NCBI RefSeq assembly: GCF_000002515.2
Contig: NC_006040.1
Coordinates: 682,001-746,000 of the forward strand
DNA: 64,000 bases
From: Kluyveromyces lactis
Taxonomy: Eukaryota > Ascomycota > Saccharomycetes > Saccharomycetales > Saccharomycetaceae
Direction: 5' to 3'
Shown: piece by piece, positions 1 to 9,906 of the stretch
How positions within the stretch are numbered: the stretch's first letter is position 1
How the letters are laid out: each line of letters begins with the position of its first letter
Notes under the pieces: generated by a model
The model's database searches: none
What the model saw: the letters and a program-made list of their open reading frames with translations, nothing else
What the model was told of the DNA's origin: nothing
Position numbers and translations under genes: made by a program

Positions 1-68
1 TGTCACTTTTATTGAGAAAGAAAAACGCCATTGAGGAACGTTATCTCAATCCCTTCATCATTTCCTGA
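1..68 (+). CDS. Partial C-terminus, possibly IBD2
   Basis: An open frame enters from the left edge in frame 3 and runs 21 codons to a TGA at 66-68, ending in ERYLNPFIIS. The composition looks like a real protein tail, but only these codons are visible. In S. cerevisiae the gene beyond YNL165W is YNL164C (IBD2, a spindle-checkpoint protein). It would be on the plus strand here, which fits the frame's orientation. The name is an inference from gene order and not from any recognised motif. Confidence 0.35.
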   Translation, partial: SLLLRKKNAIEERYLNPFIIS

Positions 69-225
69 TGTTATCCGCACCAAATGGCATTTCTGAGCTA
101 TGCCTTGTATATTATAATCTATTCAACCTAACTAAATATCTCCATATCCCATTAGAGTAGAGCTCTTTGATTTAAGAATAAACATAATCAATGAATATTG
201 AACTGAACCACTACATCAACGAAAC

Positions 226-1278
226 CTACACCATTGAAATCATCGGAGCGGATGTCAATGGTGATCTTCTTTCCTTTCTCGATTCCAATTCGTGTAAGTA
301 CATACTCATACATGTCAAGAGTTCGGAAGTGAAAGGCACTTGCTCAGCATTTTCAACTTCACTGATTTGGAAAGTTGCCAACTTCAACACACGATGCCTG
401 GGTATTGGCAAAATTGAGGTAGTTCTGGAATACATAGCCCAGACTGGCATCTTAGATTGAGATCGTGCATGTTCACTGCGTTGCGAATCTCTTCTGTCAT
501 TATCTCTCTCTTGAGAGGCCCGTGATGACAAATGTGGAACTTGATCATCCAAGATCACCAATTTCAAATCGTTTGCACCAAAGACAGACGTATATCCTGT
601 TGTTCCAATCCATCTGAGATTCAATAAGGAATCAGTAATAGGTTCATAGACTTGACAATCAGTGTTCCTTCGTCCAATGCTATTCATCATCAAAACTGAG
701 CATCTGATCCCATCAGGTTGGAAGCACACGAATTTATGGTATACAATCCCTTCACTATTGATAACGTTCCGGAAAACGTTACAAAATTCAACTTTGAAAA
801 GAGACCTTTTCTCGTTTTGATGAAGAAGCTCTTTATTGGGCTCCTTGATATCATCGACTTTATCGTTATCAACCACCTTGTATTTGTAAATTTTGGACAC
901 TGGGGTGCTTTTCCTGAAATATGATTTGAACCCTACAGAAACGTAATGAAATAATGGCCACCCTTTACCGGAATCTAAGCATTTATCAAGTTTCCTACGG
1001 TTGGAAATAAATGTATCAAACGTGTCTTGATTTTCCCACGCAAAAAAACCCTTAGAAAGCATAACTGAAGCAAATATAACGGTTCTATTACTGGCAAATC
1101 GAGGGCTTCGATTCACAAAACCCAGCCGTTCGAAATCTCCAATGGTACTTGATTCAGAAAACACAGATTCCATTTCCCCTGGTGTAGAATGCGGGAAAGA
1201 CATTAACGTGTTCTGATCATCTGCGTTAGATCTAGAATCCTGATTGTTTTGGCCATATCTCGATCGAAATCTATTCAT
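226..1278 (-). CDS. YNL165W: Protein of unknown function, YNL165W-like
   Basis: A 350-residue protein with no domain that I recognise. The N-terminus is polar. The middle (about residues 60-250) looks globular, with aromatic-rich stretches, and is followed by a charged, Arg/Ser-rich segment around 255-275. There is no signal peptide or membrane segment. It is divergent from the BNI5 homologue. In S. cerevisiae the uncharacterised YNL165W sits beside BNI5 (YNL166C) in the same divergent arrangement, so the assignment rests mainly on synteny. The S. cerevisiae protein is somewhat longer, at about 400 residues. No function can be inferred. Confidence 0.7.
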   Translation of the reverse strand: MNRFRSRYGQNNQDSRSNADDQNTLMSFPHSTPGEMESVFSESSTIGDFERLGFVNRSPRFASNRTVIFASVMLSKGFFAWENQDTFDTFISNRRKLDKCLDSGKGWPLFHYVSVGFKSYFRKSTPVSKIYKYKVVDNDKVDDIKEPNKELLHQNEKRSLFKVEFCNVFRNVINSEGIVYHKFVCFQPDGIRCSVLMMNSIGRRNTDCQVYEPITDSLLNLRWIGTTGYTSVFGANDLKLVILDDQVPHLSSRASQERDNDRRDSQRSEHARSQSKMPVWAMYSRTTSILPIPRHRVLKLATFQISEVENAEQVPFTSELLTCMSMYLHELESRKERRSPLTSAPMISMV

Positions 1279-1731
1279 AACGGTGTTTTCTAGTCATGCA
1301 ATGACTCTTCTCTGGAAGATCTATACTCAGTAAAATTGAAACAAAAAGAAAAACCTTTCCACTCACTTTTAATAGGTATATCTGCCAGCAATTATATATT
1401 TATACGGCAATCCTGAAGTACCTTGAATACCACCTTCAAGATACCAATATAGTACCCAAAAAATGTGTCAAGTTGAAGAGAAGAAGGAGAAATATGCAGG
1501 TTTCCTTAAAATTGGGATCTAAGTCTCTTTTCTTATTTACATATAAACTGCCATACTGTGAAAAAATTCAAAAACTAAACAATATAAACAAAGGAAAAAG
1601 GAAACTTCCAGTCACCAATACGTGTATGTGTTAATAAAAGGCGTTTGTACTAGTAGTTGACGAGTTGAAGCGTATCAGTGGCAGAATAAAAGTGTCACAT
1701 TGTTGATAGTGGCGTCCTATTTTTTTCAATT
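1279..1731. promoter_or_regulatory. Divergent promoter, YNL165W-like/BNI5
   Basis: A 453-bp gap between divergent start codons. It is AT-rich, with a TATA-like stretch near 1393-1403 (ATATATTTATA) and A-rich tracts near 1560-1600. No gene or RNA is seen. Confidence 0.5.
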
Positions 1732-2730
1732 ATGGATTCAGAGCAGGTAAAGAAACGAATGTCTCAAATTGAGTTAGAGATAAGTGAGATGAACGAGATG
1801 ATAGATAAGAACTTGAGCATTCATGAGACCACGGTTAAGACGAAACAGGATGTTTCTTCTGACGATCAAGATGAGGATTACTTAGAGTTGCAGAAGCTAA
1901 CGGCGAACCAGGTTGATCAATTTGTGCAGAATGCTATTAAAAGCGATGGGGAGGACGAGGTACCGGAAACACTAAGTAGTGGCAGAGAGACGGCACTACA
2001 AGCGGAAGAGCGAGAAGACATAAAAGAGGAGAAACCAGGTACTCAATTAGAGGCAGCAGTAGTGGCAGAAGTGGTGGCAGAAGTACAAACTGAACCAACT
2101 GCTGAGAAAGCTATTCCCGCTGTTTCCGTAACCTCTGTTCCAGCGAAGAGAATACCTTCTGAGAAGATCGAAGTCTCCACCAGCACAGAAGAGGATGAAG
2201 CAGCAGCAGCAGCTACGATTGTACCTAACACTGATAAATCAAGTACATACCCTGCTCCTGCAGCAATCGGCCATACTCAGAACGGAACCGTCCCTCGTGC
2301 ACCAAACACTGACTCAAGCAACATACCTACTTCACCACGTATACTCACGCCGAAGAGCAACCCGTTCCGCGTAGTACATGTTGGTAGCCAACCAAGCTCC
2401 CGTAACGCATCGAGAAACAGCTCTAGGGTCTCAAGCACTTCCTCAGATATTTCAGACATAAACTTTGAACAATTACAGCAAAATTACAACTCACTCTCGG
2501 TCAAATGTACCAAACTACAAAAAGAAATCGATTACCTCCACAAATTTAAAAACGAAAGTACCTTAACGCTCGAAGACAGACGCAAACTGATCACTGCCAT
2601 CGAAAAATTGCAAGAATACCTCGACAAGAAAAACAAACAACGTTACGATACAGGTGTAATATTATCCCGTCAAATAAGGAAAAACGTAGATATGGGGGCC
2701 AATGGCCAATTTTGGGTAGGAAGGTCGTAA
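1732..2730 (+). CDS. BNI5: Septin-associated protein Bni5
   Basis: A 332-residue acidic protein. The N-terminus (about 5-30) has a short heptad pattern (KKRMSQIELEISEMNEMI). The middle is low-complexity: Glu/Ala/Val-rich at about 60-170, then Ser/Thr/Pro/Asn-rich at 180-240. A coiled coil spans about 243-305, and the C-terminal tail ends near GQFWVG. This layout fits Bni5, which links septin filaments at the bud neck to myosin Myo1 and supports cytokinesis. S. cerevisiae Bni5 is longer (about 450 residues), so the linker is shortened here. Its neighbours, YNL165W-like on the left and SKO1 further right, match the YNL165-YNL167 order. Identity rests on layout plus synteny. Confidence 0.75.
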   Translation: MDSEQVKKRMSQIELEISEMNEMIDKNLSIHETTVKTKQDVSSDDQDEDYLELQKLTANQVDQFVQNAIKSDGEDEVPETLSSGRETALQAEEREDIKEEKPGTQLEAAVVAEVVAEVQTEPTAEKAIPAVSVTSVPAKRIPSEKIEVSTSTEEDEAAAAATIVPNTDKSSTYPAPAAIGHTQNGTVPRAPNTDSSNIPTSPRILTPKSNPFRVVHVGSQPSSRNASRNSSRVSSTSSDISDINFEQLQQNYNSLSVKCTKLQKEIDYLHKFKNESTLTLEDRRKLITAIEKLQEYLDKKNKQRYDTGVILSRQIRKNVDMGANGQFWVGRS

Positions 2731-2997
2731 CCTGGAAATCTCGTACTACATACATACATACGTTCATTCGTGTCTATATAAATGTGTGTGTATTTCTATG
2801 CATCCTTTAAGTATTACCCTACCGTGTATTTCCAAAAGAAATTCTTCTGACCTTAGTAAGAAATTTGAATTGACAAGCTCATCATAGGAATCAGAAGCTT
2901 TGACTGAAACATACTGTCTCGGATACGAGAGTTATCCTCCGATAGTCGAGTCAGTGAGTGCGTTTGTGGCCCCAATAGTTTAAGAGTAAGTGTCAAG

Positions 2998-3210
2998 ATG
3001 TCCCGTGAAGGTTTCCAAATCCCAACGAATTTAGATGCTGCTGCTGCTGGTGCAGCTCAGAGCAGAACTGCCACTTTGAAATACATCTGCGCAGAGTGTT
3101 CAAGCAGACTTTCGCTTTCCAGAACTGATCCCGTCCGTTGCAAGAATTGCGGTCACCGTATCCTACTCAAGGCCAGAACCAAGAGAATGGTCCAGTTCGA
3201 AGCCAGGTAA
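2998..3210 (+). CDS. RPC10: Shared RNA polymerase subunit Rpb12 (ABC10-alpha)
   Basis: A 70-residue zinc-ribbon protein present in RNA polymerases I, II and III. The four zinc ligands are Cys31, Cys34, Cys48 and Cys51 (YICAEC...RCKNC), followed by the conserved GHRILLKARTKR segment that packs into the polymerase core. The length equals that of the S. cerevisiae protein. An Ala-rich stretch lies at 14-20 in the otherwise disordered N-terminus. In S. cerevisiae this gene is YHR143W-A. Finding it between BNI5 and SKO1 (YNL166-167) is one of the interleavings that mark a non-duplicated genome. Confidence 0.97.
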   Translation: MSREGFQIPTNLDAAAAGAAQSRTATLKYICAECSSRLSLSRTDPVRCKNCGHRILLKARTKRMVQFEAR

Positions 3211-3854
3211 ACCTGTTCCCATTCCATCACATAAACTATATGCATATAAACTATATATGTATTACAGCATCTTTCCTGTATGTACATTAATAAACGTTGA
3301 CATTTAAACGTTTCTCAATTGAAACACGACTACATGGGCATCGCTAGTCGACAGACGGATGTCCGAAGTCAGCTGGGGTTATACCGGCTAATCACACTGC
3401 GCAAAATTCCTTTTTCTTTATGTGATGGAAAATCTCTGAGAAAACTTTATGATTTTGGGCAGCTTCACCATCTAATTTTAAAATCAAAGAATAACGTCAC
3501 CGTTAGATTTGCATATATCCACTTCCAAACTGAAAAGACGAAGTTTGACGGACGTTTTGTGGACCATTTGAGCTAAGGCTTGATAGGCAACTGTTTGGTG
3601 TGATTAGTGAAGAGAGAGTGGGTGCTTTGAACGGTGCCAATATCTGCTTTTGCGTGTATTATCTTGTTTGTTGATTTTGGTGTTTAATTGAACGTTTCTC
3701 TCCTCAAACACAACAAAGGATCAGTGCTTTTTTTTGATAGAATTGAAGTCTTTTGCGAGGTCAAAAAGCTGTATCTTAGGTTCTTTGTATACCCCAGTTA
3801 CATCTTTCTGTTTCTCTCTAGTGGTTGCCTGTGATTTTTTAGATCGATAGGGTT
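3211..3854. promoter_or_regulatory. RPC10 3' region and SKO1 promoter
   Basis: A 644-bp gap. It contains an 85-codon open frame (3319-3576, plus) with no recognisable protein character, which I do not call. AACGTCA at 3493-3499 is a CRE-like core (TGACGTT on the other strand) of the type bound by Sko1 itself, so autoregulation is conceivable but unproven. Confidence 0.4.
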
Positions 3855-5540
3855 GTGTCCGAAATATCTTTCGTGATGAATATAAACGAGAAACCGGTCA
3901 CGTCGTTCGACCTTGAACCCAATCCGTTTGAACAGAGCTTTGCGTCTACCAAGAAGGGTCCTGTTGCCAGTAACGGTGAGATTCCGGTAAAAAATGCGAG
4001 TATTGGAAGTAACTCCGGAAATGCGATCGTGACTACCGGTGCCAGTACCGGTGTCAATCCTCCGCATAGTAATGCTCCTGTCTTGGATAACAAAGCCAGG
4101 CTGTTAATGAATATTAGTGCAGGTGTAGGTGCGACTGCAGCGGGTGCAGTAGCTGGAACCGTTGCTGGGGGTGCCGAGGCCGTTAAATCTCCGCCACGGT
4201 ATCTGACCACAAATAAACCTCCAACGATTCAGTCTCCTCCTATCTTGAGCCCTGGAGGTTCAAGAAGGCTGCCCCCCTTGAATATATCTCCAAATGCAGC
4301 GATATCCAATTCGTTACACGGACAAACTTCACCTGGTGCTTTTTATCTGAATTTACCAAAGACAGGGCTGACTCCTAACGAATCCAATATTAGATCTGGA
4401 CTCACTCCAGCAGTTATGAGTAACGGTAACAATAACCCTAGCAACAACCCTACTGTCCCAACTAATGAAATTGTGCCCGGCCAGAACAACCTGTCTGCAA
4501 TACCTGTGGCGCTAACGTCGTCATCGGGATTGACCCCTGGTAGGTTCACTCCGATGTTGAACTCACTGTTGAATATGCCGTCAGAAGAACCGGTATTCCC
4601 CATGGTGAACGGCTCAAATTCTATAAACAATGCTAACATTAACAGCAGCAATGTGAACACTATTGACTCCAACAATCAAGCGAAGGATGAATCGAATACA
4701 AGTTATAGTAATAGGAGTCCGAATTCGTCTTCTAATAATTCGAATATATTATCGACTCACTCAAACACGACTCATTCACTTATGTCAAACCACCCTTCTC
4801 AGGTTATATTAGCTGCGGATATCCCACTGGATAAAGTTAAGAACCCTGTTGAAATCATGAAAACTGTTTATTCCAACAGCAATAGCAGTATCACCTATAA
4901 TAATAGTAATAATTCGGAACCATCACAATCCAAAAATGCAATTACCTCACAAAGTCAACGGAAAAGCAGTACCAATAATACTGCTAGTAATGAACCAGCC
5001 GAAAGCAAGGAAAACGTCAACGGTACCTCGTCAAAGGTCAGCAAACCGACTTCTAAGAAAAGAAAGGCTTCTACTTCTTCGAAATCCAAATCAAAGGTAT
5101 CGCCTAATGATTCCGATCATCATTCGGAAACACCTTATGATATAGACTCATATCCCGGCGATACGGATGCAGACAGAGCTCGTAAGCGTAAGGAATTCTT
5201 GGAAAGGAATAGAATTGCTGCTTCAAGGTTCAGAAAACGGAAGAAGGAATACATCAAACGGATTGAAGCGGATGTGTCTTTCTATGAGTCCGAATATAAT
5301 GACCTCTCTGCATGCTTAGCGTCTTTGACAGGTATTTCTCCTCATAATAATTCGATGGGGAACCCTTCGCTCATCAACTCTTTGAAACAAGCACTTATAA
5401 CGCAAGACTTGAAATCTGCATTACAAGTATGCGATATGCTGGAACATACTGTGCTGAAAACTAAATACGTTCAAAGAAATGGTGTCAATACCAGAGAATT
5501 GGCCCATAGATCTGAAGATATGGACGATTCGGATGCTTAA
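3855..5540 (+). CDS. SKO1: bZIP transcription factor Sko1 (ATF/CREB family)
   Basis: A 561-residue protein with a bZIP domain near residues 440-500. The basic region includes NRIAASRFRKRKK (Asn452-Ala-Ala-Ser-Arg signature) and is followed by a short leucine-zipper region. The rest is Asn/Ser-rich low complexity (about 180-420), with a Lys/Ser-rich patch just before the bZIP. In S. cerevisiae, Sko1 binds CRE sites, represses osmostress genes with Tup1-Cyc8, and becomes an activator after Hog1 phosphorylation. Several SP/TP sites are present, but no individual Hog1 site is assigned. The short segment after the zipper (about 505-561) is typical of Sko1 and not of Aca1/Cst6. The order next to FMP41 matches YNL167C-YNL168C. 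Confidence 0.9.
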   Translation: MSEISFVMNINEKPVTSFDLEPNPFEQSFASTKKGPVASNGEIPVKNASIGSNSGNAIVTTGASTGVNPPHSNAPVLDNKARLLMNISAGVGATAAGAVAGTVAGGAEAVKSPPRYLTTNKPPTIQSPPILSPGGSRRLPPLNISPNAAISNSLHGQTSPGAFYLNLPKTGLTPNESNIRSGLTPAVMSNGNNNPSNNPTVPTNEIVPGQNNLSAIPVALTSSSGLTPGRFTPMLNSLLNMPSEEPVFPMVNGSNSINNANINSSNVNTIDSNNQAKDESNTSYSNRSPNSSSNNSNILSTHSNTTHSLMSNHPSQVILAADIPLDKVKNPVEIMKTVYSNSNSSITYNNSNNSEPSQSKNAITSQSQRKSSTNNTASNEPAESKENVNGTSSKVSKPTSKKRKASTSSKSKSKVSPNDSDHHSETPYDIDSYPGDTDADRARKRKEFLERNRIAASRFRKRKKEYIKRIEADVSFYESEYNDLSACLASLTGISPHNNSMGNPSLINSLKQALITQDLKSALQVCDMLEHTVLKTKYVQRNGVNTRELAHRSEDMDDSDA

Positions 5541-5921
5541 AATAGTCACCCGATACTTACAACTCTAATTTTGTTTTTTGGACGAACTAAGCTACCTGTA
5601 TACACTCTTAATCGGTTCTTAATACTACTAATTTATACTTCTACTGTAACCTATTAATTTATTAAGCATCCATATCTATATATAATTCTATTGGACGTTG
5701 TCATTCGCTGTTACTTGAACATCCACATCTGCATTCTTTCGTTATCCGTCACATATAAACCTTTATGATTACTGACCGCTTTGGATACTTGAAATAAAGA
5801 ATTAAAAAATGCAACCGTCACATTTGAGATCTTTAAATCAGCGCATGGAAAGAATAAAAGACGTAAAATTGGATCATAAAATAGTCCAATACTGTGGAAA
5901 CCACTGATCGACAGTTACAAA
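5541..5921. promoter_or_regulatory. SKO1 3' region and FMP41 promoter, with a short uORF
   Basis: A 381-bp gap. It holds a 32-residue open frame at 5809-5907 (MQPSHLRSLNQRMERIKD at its start), ending 14 nt before the FMP41 start codon and in a different frame. It may be an upstream ORF if the transcript begins before 5809. Nothing else is seen. Confidence 0.35.
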
Positions 5922-6707
5922 ATGTCCTACGAGTACTTAAACAGGGCCAAAAAAATCATTTGCATTGGCCGCAATTATGCTGCTCATATTAAAGAATTGA
6001 ACAATGCCACTCCTAAGCAACCATTCTTCTTTTTGAAGCCAACCTCATCTTTGGTGACTCCAGTGGGTCCTATGTCAAAATCCAGATTGAATCCAGAAGA
6101 ATCCGCTACCTTCAATGGTTTAAATGAGGATGGTAGCAACCCTGGTCCAATTTATGTTCCTAAGGGTACTATCATTCACCATGAGGTTGAATTAGCGTTA
6201 GTGGTTGATAAACATTTGAGTAATCTGAACAAGGAAAGCTTCGGCCCCGAACAAGTATGGGACTCAATTAGCGGTGTTTCATTGGCGCTGGATCTCACGG
6301 CTAGAAACGTACAAGATGAAGCTAAGAAGAAAGGTTTACCATGGACTATTGGTAAAGGGTTTGATACCTTCTGCCCCATTTCACACTTCATTCCGAAGGA
6401 AGAATTATTTAACAAGACCAATCTACAGGACTCTTTCAGGCTAAGTTGCTCTGTTAATGGTCAATTGAGACAAAATGATTCCACGTCATTGATGTTGAAC
6501 CCGTTGCATACTATCTTGCAGCATATTTCCACTATGATCTCTTTAGAGCCCAACGACATTGTTTTGACTGGTACTCCAGCGGGGGTTGGAGAGCTTCACC
6601 CTGGTGATACCATTGAATGTGAACTATACCAAGACGACAAGCTGTTGGTTAGTTTTGAATTTGATTGTGAGCAAAGACCAGGTCCGTACGAGTACAAAGA
6701 AGTGTGA
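5922..6707 (+). CDS. FMP41: Fumarylacetoacetate hydrolase-family protein Fmp41
   Basis: A 261-residue single-domain FAH-family enzyme. Visible signatures are the N-terminal KIICIGRNYAAHIKEL, the metal-binding HHEVELALVV (Glu88 and Glu90) and the GTPAGVGELHPGD loop near residues 212-225. S. cerevisiae Fmp41 (259 residues) was found in mitochondria. Bacterial and animal relatives act as acylpyruvases or oxaloacetate decarboxylases/tautomerases, so this protein probably acts on a small 2-oxo acid, but the substrate cannot be read from sequence. No long mitochondrial presequence is visible. It is convergent with DCD1, with a 77-bp gap. Confidence 0.92.
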   Translation: MSYEYLNRAKKIICIGRNYAAHIKELNNATPKQPFFFLKPTSSLVTPVGPMSKSRLNPEESATFNGLNEDGSNPGPIYVPKGTIIHHEVELALVVDKHLSNLNKESFGPEQVWDSISGVSLALDLTARNVQDEAKKKGLPWTIGKGFDTFCPISHFIPKEELFNKTNLQDSFRLSCSVNGQLRQNDSTSLMLNPLHTILQHISTMISLEPNDIVLTGTPAGVGELHPGDTIECELYQDDKLLVSFEFDCEQRPGPYEYKEV

Positions 6708-6784
6708 AATTCGTGCTAAAACTCGTAAATCGTAACTAATCTATCTATACATTACACACAATACGTATATCAACTCTACAAATA

Positions 6785-7807
6785 TTACCTAGGCACCGAT
6801 ATATCTGTTCTTCCGATGTGGATAGTGGTACGTTCGTCGATCAACTTGTGTTGCCTTACGGTCACTTTACCGTCCCTTAGAACCTTCAGACTTTGTTCGT
6901 CCATTCTATAGGAATGTGAATAAACTACCTCTTTAATGCCTGTTTGAACGATCTTCACTGAACATGTCAGGCAGGGACATGTATCGCAGTATAATATAGC
7001 GTTTGGCCCGACCCTGTCTCTACCCGCTTCTAACAACGCGTTTTCTTCAGCATGCAAGCATAGACAAGTATGCAACGACTTATCATCCCCATCGTTACAT
7101 CTTGAACATCCACCCTGGTTGCAGTTCTTCATATTCCTTGGAGTCCCATTGTATCCAGTTGCTACGACTCTGCAGTCCCGTACGATGACACAACCAACCC
7201 TACGTTTCATACAGTTGGCTCTTGACGCAGCCAAGTTCGCCAATTTCATAAAATACGTATCCCAACACGGTCTTAATGGTGCTGTCAGCGACTTTGAATC
7301 TATTACGTTGTTTAATTGCTCATATAGCTGTTTTTTCACCGATTCGAACGGTACCGTAGAATGAAATACAACTTTAATAAGAGAGCGTTCGTTAATAGAC
7401 GTTAGCGAATCCTCCTTTGCGTAATCGAAAAAATCCATACTTTCAAGTATTTGCTCAATACTATGACAGTTCAAAGGAGCATGGTCCTTGCCTTTTGAAC
7501 CACCATTGACAACAACGTTTGTCCCGTCGTTTAACGCGTTTCGCCAATTTTCTAACCTGCGGGCAAGCGTACAATCAACTGCAATATGTACAAAAAAAGG
7601 CCTTTTCGCAAGCTTCTCCAGTATTACCATAGAGTCTATCCCTTGAACCACATAAGACTTCGTAAAGTTCTTGGTCCCGTAATCCAATAGCGTATCCCAT
7701 CCTCCCAGCGTTTCAACATCCAGCCATGGCGCGTCATAAATTTCACTCAAGGCCTGACCAACAATTTCCACGTCGCTGAATAACGTCCCAGATATACCAA
7801 TAAGCAT
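6785..7807 (-). CDS. DCD1: Deoxycytidylate (dCMP) deaminase
   Basis: A 340-residue enzyme that converts dCMP to dUMP and so feeds dTMP synthesis. The C-terminal zinc-dependent deaminase domain (about 185-320) has His252-Ala-Glu254 with the catalytic Glu, and Pro278-Cys279-Leu-Thr-Cys282. An extra Cys-rich loop (NCNQGGCSRC, near 230-240) matches the second zinc site of yeast and phage dCMP deaminases. The N-terminal ~180 residues begin IGISGTL, like the P-loop-like start of the S. cerevisiae enzyme, and may be a degenerate kinase-like domain. S. cerevisiae Dcd1 (YHR144C) is 312 residues, so the N-terminal part is a little longer here. It is divergent from PSD1. Confidence 0.95.
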   Translation of the reverse strand: MLIGISGTLFSDVEIVGQALSEIYDAPWLDVETLGGWDTLLDYGTKNFTKSYVVQGIDSMVILEKLAKRPFFVHIAVDCTLARRLENWRNALNDGTNVVVNGGSKGKDHAPLNCHSIEQILESMDFFDYAKEDSLTSINERSLIKVVFHSTVPFESVKKQLYEQLNNVIDSKSLTAPLRPCWDTYFMKLANLAASRANCMKRRVGCVIVRDCRVVATGYNGTPRNMKNCNQGGCSRCNDGDDKSLHTCLCLHAEENALLEAGRDRVGPNAILYCDTCPCLTCSVKIVQTGIKEVVYSHSYRMDEQSLKVLRDGKVTVRQHKLIDERTTIHIGRTDISVPR

Positions 7808-8271
7808 TGCTCGCGCAAGATATTTATCGCTGTTATTTCAACCCAATAATAACACGCTCTTATCCTCTCTAAAAGCACAAAAAGACGGATCTTATTATTT
7901 CACATTCGATGCGCTTTCCCCATTCTGTTCGGTTAGTTCATTTTCACATTTTTCACATTTCACTTAAAGGCCTTCGAGGATTTCTTTATATAAAAAAAGC
8001 TTTAGAATAAGAGGTTTTCCTGTATAGAGAATGTATTTAAGATCGGCACATGGATTTTCTAGAGAGATAATTTGGAGCAGCGCGCCAAAATTGTCCTTAG
8101 CGTGGTACTAGAAGATAGAAAAGAGTTTGCAGTGTATTAGTAGTTGGTTTTCCTAAGGCTGTTGGTTAGTGTTTTGTGTTTTGTGTTGTGTTTTTTGGTG
8201 ATTACAAGGTAAAAGGTAATTATTTGACTGTTTTCTTTTTGAATTTTTGTGTCGGTGGTTAGATACTCGCA
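7808..8271. promoter_or_regulatory. Divergent promoter, DCD1/PSD1
   Basis: A 464-bp gap between divergent starts. It shows short CACATTT repeats near 7940-7965, a TATA-like TTTATATAAA at 7984-7993, and a T/G-rich leader just upstream of PSD1. No gene is seen. Confidence 0.5.
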
Positions 8272-9750
8272 ATGATTGGAATATCTAGGAACGTATCGTT
8301 GACAATGTCGCGGATTCCGTGGCCACAGGTTCCACAACGTGTGTCAGGTCCTTATTTGAAAAATAAGACGAAGATGTTGCTTAGCCAGAGGTTTATGTCA
8401 TCGGGTCCCATTGTGAGACCGGAGAATTCGAAAAAACGCATGGTGAAGTGGGTTGTCGCGACTAGTTTTACGTTAATCATTAGTTCGTACTTGATAAATC
8501 AGCATTACCAAAGGATAAAAGTAGCGGAATCTGGCGATGTGGTGGAAGGAGATTCGCAGGATAAAGTGAAGGGGAAGTATCGTATTAAAATATTCAATAA
8601 TAACTGGCTGTTTTTCTGTTACAGTACGTTGCCATTAAACGCCATTTCGCGTCTTTGGGGCCAAGTCAACTCTTTGAACCTACCGACATGGGTTAGACCT
8701 TGGAGTTATAAGCTTTACGCGACTTTGTTCCATGCAAACTTGGATGAGATGGACGATCCGGATCTAAGCCATTACGAAAATTTATCACAGTTCTTTTACC
8801 GTACCATTAGACCTGAGACAAGACCTATTGATTTTGACGAGAACGTTGTTGTTTGTCCAAGCGATGGGACAGTTTTACAATTCGGTATTATTGATCCGCA
8901 TCTAGGCCACATTGAACAGGTCAAGGGAATGACTTACTCGGTCAAAGAATTTTTGGGTACGCATGGTCATCCTCTGTTACAGAGAACACCATCTGAAGAG
9001 AAACTGGGGCAGGATACTAAGACTGATAATGATCACAGAGAATTTGCAAGAATCAATGATATCCCATACAGTTTGAACGATATCATTGGTCATACCCCAG
9101 GTTCTCAAAGTGAAGACCATTTACAACCTTTCGATTATAAAATGGAAAAGAACCAAGCCATCTCAGATCAAGATTCTTCCAAGACTTTTACCCTATTGGG
9201 TGAGCTATCCCCCAACTATGTCAAACAAAAATTATCTTCTACCGATACCCAGCTATATTTTGCGGTCATTTATTTGGCTCCTGGTGATTATCATCACTAC
9301 CATTCTCCAGTAAATTGGGTTTGCAAACTTCGTCGTCATTTCCCAGGTGAGCTCTTCTCGGTGGCACCTTATTTCCAGAGAAATTTCCCAAACTTGTTTG
9401 TTCTCAATGAACGTGTTGCATTGTTAGGTCACTGGAAGCATGGATTCTTTAGTATGACCCCAGTCGGAGCTACAAATGTCGGATCGATCAAATTGAACTT
9501 TGATAAAGAACTAATTACAAATGAAAAAACTCAGAGACATTGTAAACCGCATACTTGTTATGAAGCAACATATGAAAATGCTAGCAAAGTATTAGGTGGC
9601 GTGCCTTTGATAAAGGGTGAAGAAATGGGTGGTTTCATGTTAGGATCAACAGTGGTTTTATGCTTTGAAGCACCAAGAGAGTTTAACTTCAAAATCAACG
9701 TTGGCGACAAAGTCAAAATGGGGCAACCTTTGGGTAAGGTTGAGCAATAG
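8272..9750 (+). CDS. PSD1: Mitochondrial phosphatidylserine decarboxylase 1
   Basis: A 492-residue enzyme that makes phosphatidylethanolamine from phosphatidylserine at the inner mitochondrial membrane. The N-terminus is a basic, Arg/Ser-rich presequence-like stretch (1-60). It is followed by one membrane segment near 63-82 (VKWVVATSFTLIISSYLI). The decarboxylase domain follows, with DGTVLQFG, a His-rich PGDYHHYHSPV segment and LGST at 457-460. Proenzymes of this family cleave themselves at the Gly-Ser bond of LGST, and Ser459 becomes the pyruvoyl cofactor; the short alpha chain would be about 34 residues. An acidic insertion at about 240-300 separates the two halves of the domain. A second Met at codon 12 could also serve as the start. 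Confidence 0.96.
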   Translation: MIGISRNVSLTMSRIPWPQVPQRVSGPYLKNKTKMLLSQRFMSSGPIVRPENSKKRMVKWVVATSFTLIISSYLINQHYQRIKVAESGDVVEGDSQDKVKGKYRIKIFNNNWLFFCYSTLPLNAISRLWGQVNSLNLPTWVRPWSYKLYATLFHANLDEMDDPDLSHYENLSQFFYRTIRPETRPIDFDENVVVCPSDGTVLQFGIIDPHLGHIEQVKGMTYSVKEFLGTHGHPLLQRTPSEEKLGQDTKTDNDHREFARINDIPYSLNDIIGHTPGSQSEDHLQPFDYKMEKNQAISDQDSSKTFTLLGELSPNYVKQKLSSTDTQLYFAVIYLAPGDYHHYHSPVNWVCKLRRHFPGELFSVAPYFQRNFPNLFVLNERVALLGHWKHGFFSMTPVGATNVGSIKLNFDKELITNEKTQRHCKPHTCYEATYENASKVLGGVPLIKGEEMGGFMLGSTVVLCFEAPREFNFKINVGDKVKMGQPLGKVEQ

Positions 9751-9906
9751 ATAAAGCTTTACAAAAAAAAAAAAATTACTATCATTTCTATATTCTCATG
9801 TTCATATATAATTAACTTAAAAACTGCAATATAATATTATTTCTCTTATGGTCACTTCGTAAGATAACTAAATATTGATTTGTTTTCGAGGTGGAAGTTA
9901 ACGTGT

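Noticed and set aside
191-460. 89-codon plus-strand ORF
   Set aside because: It lies entirely inside the YNL165W-like gene on the opposite strand and has no independent support.
3319-3576. 85-codon plus-strand ORF between RPC10 and SKO1
   Set aside because: No recognisable motif or family, in-frame position within a promoter region, and no such gene in the syntenic interval of S. cerevisiae.
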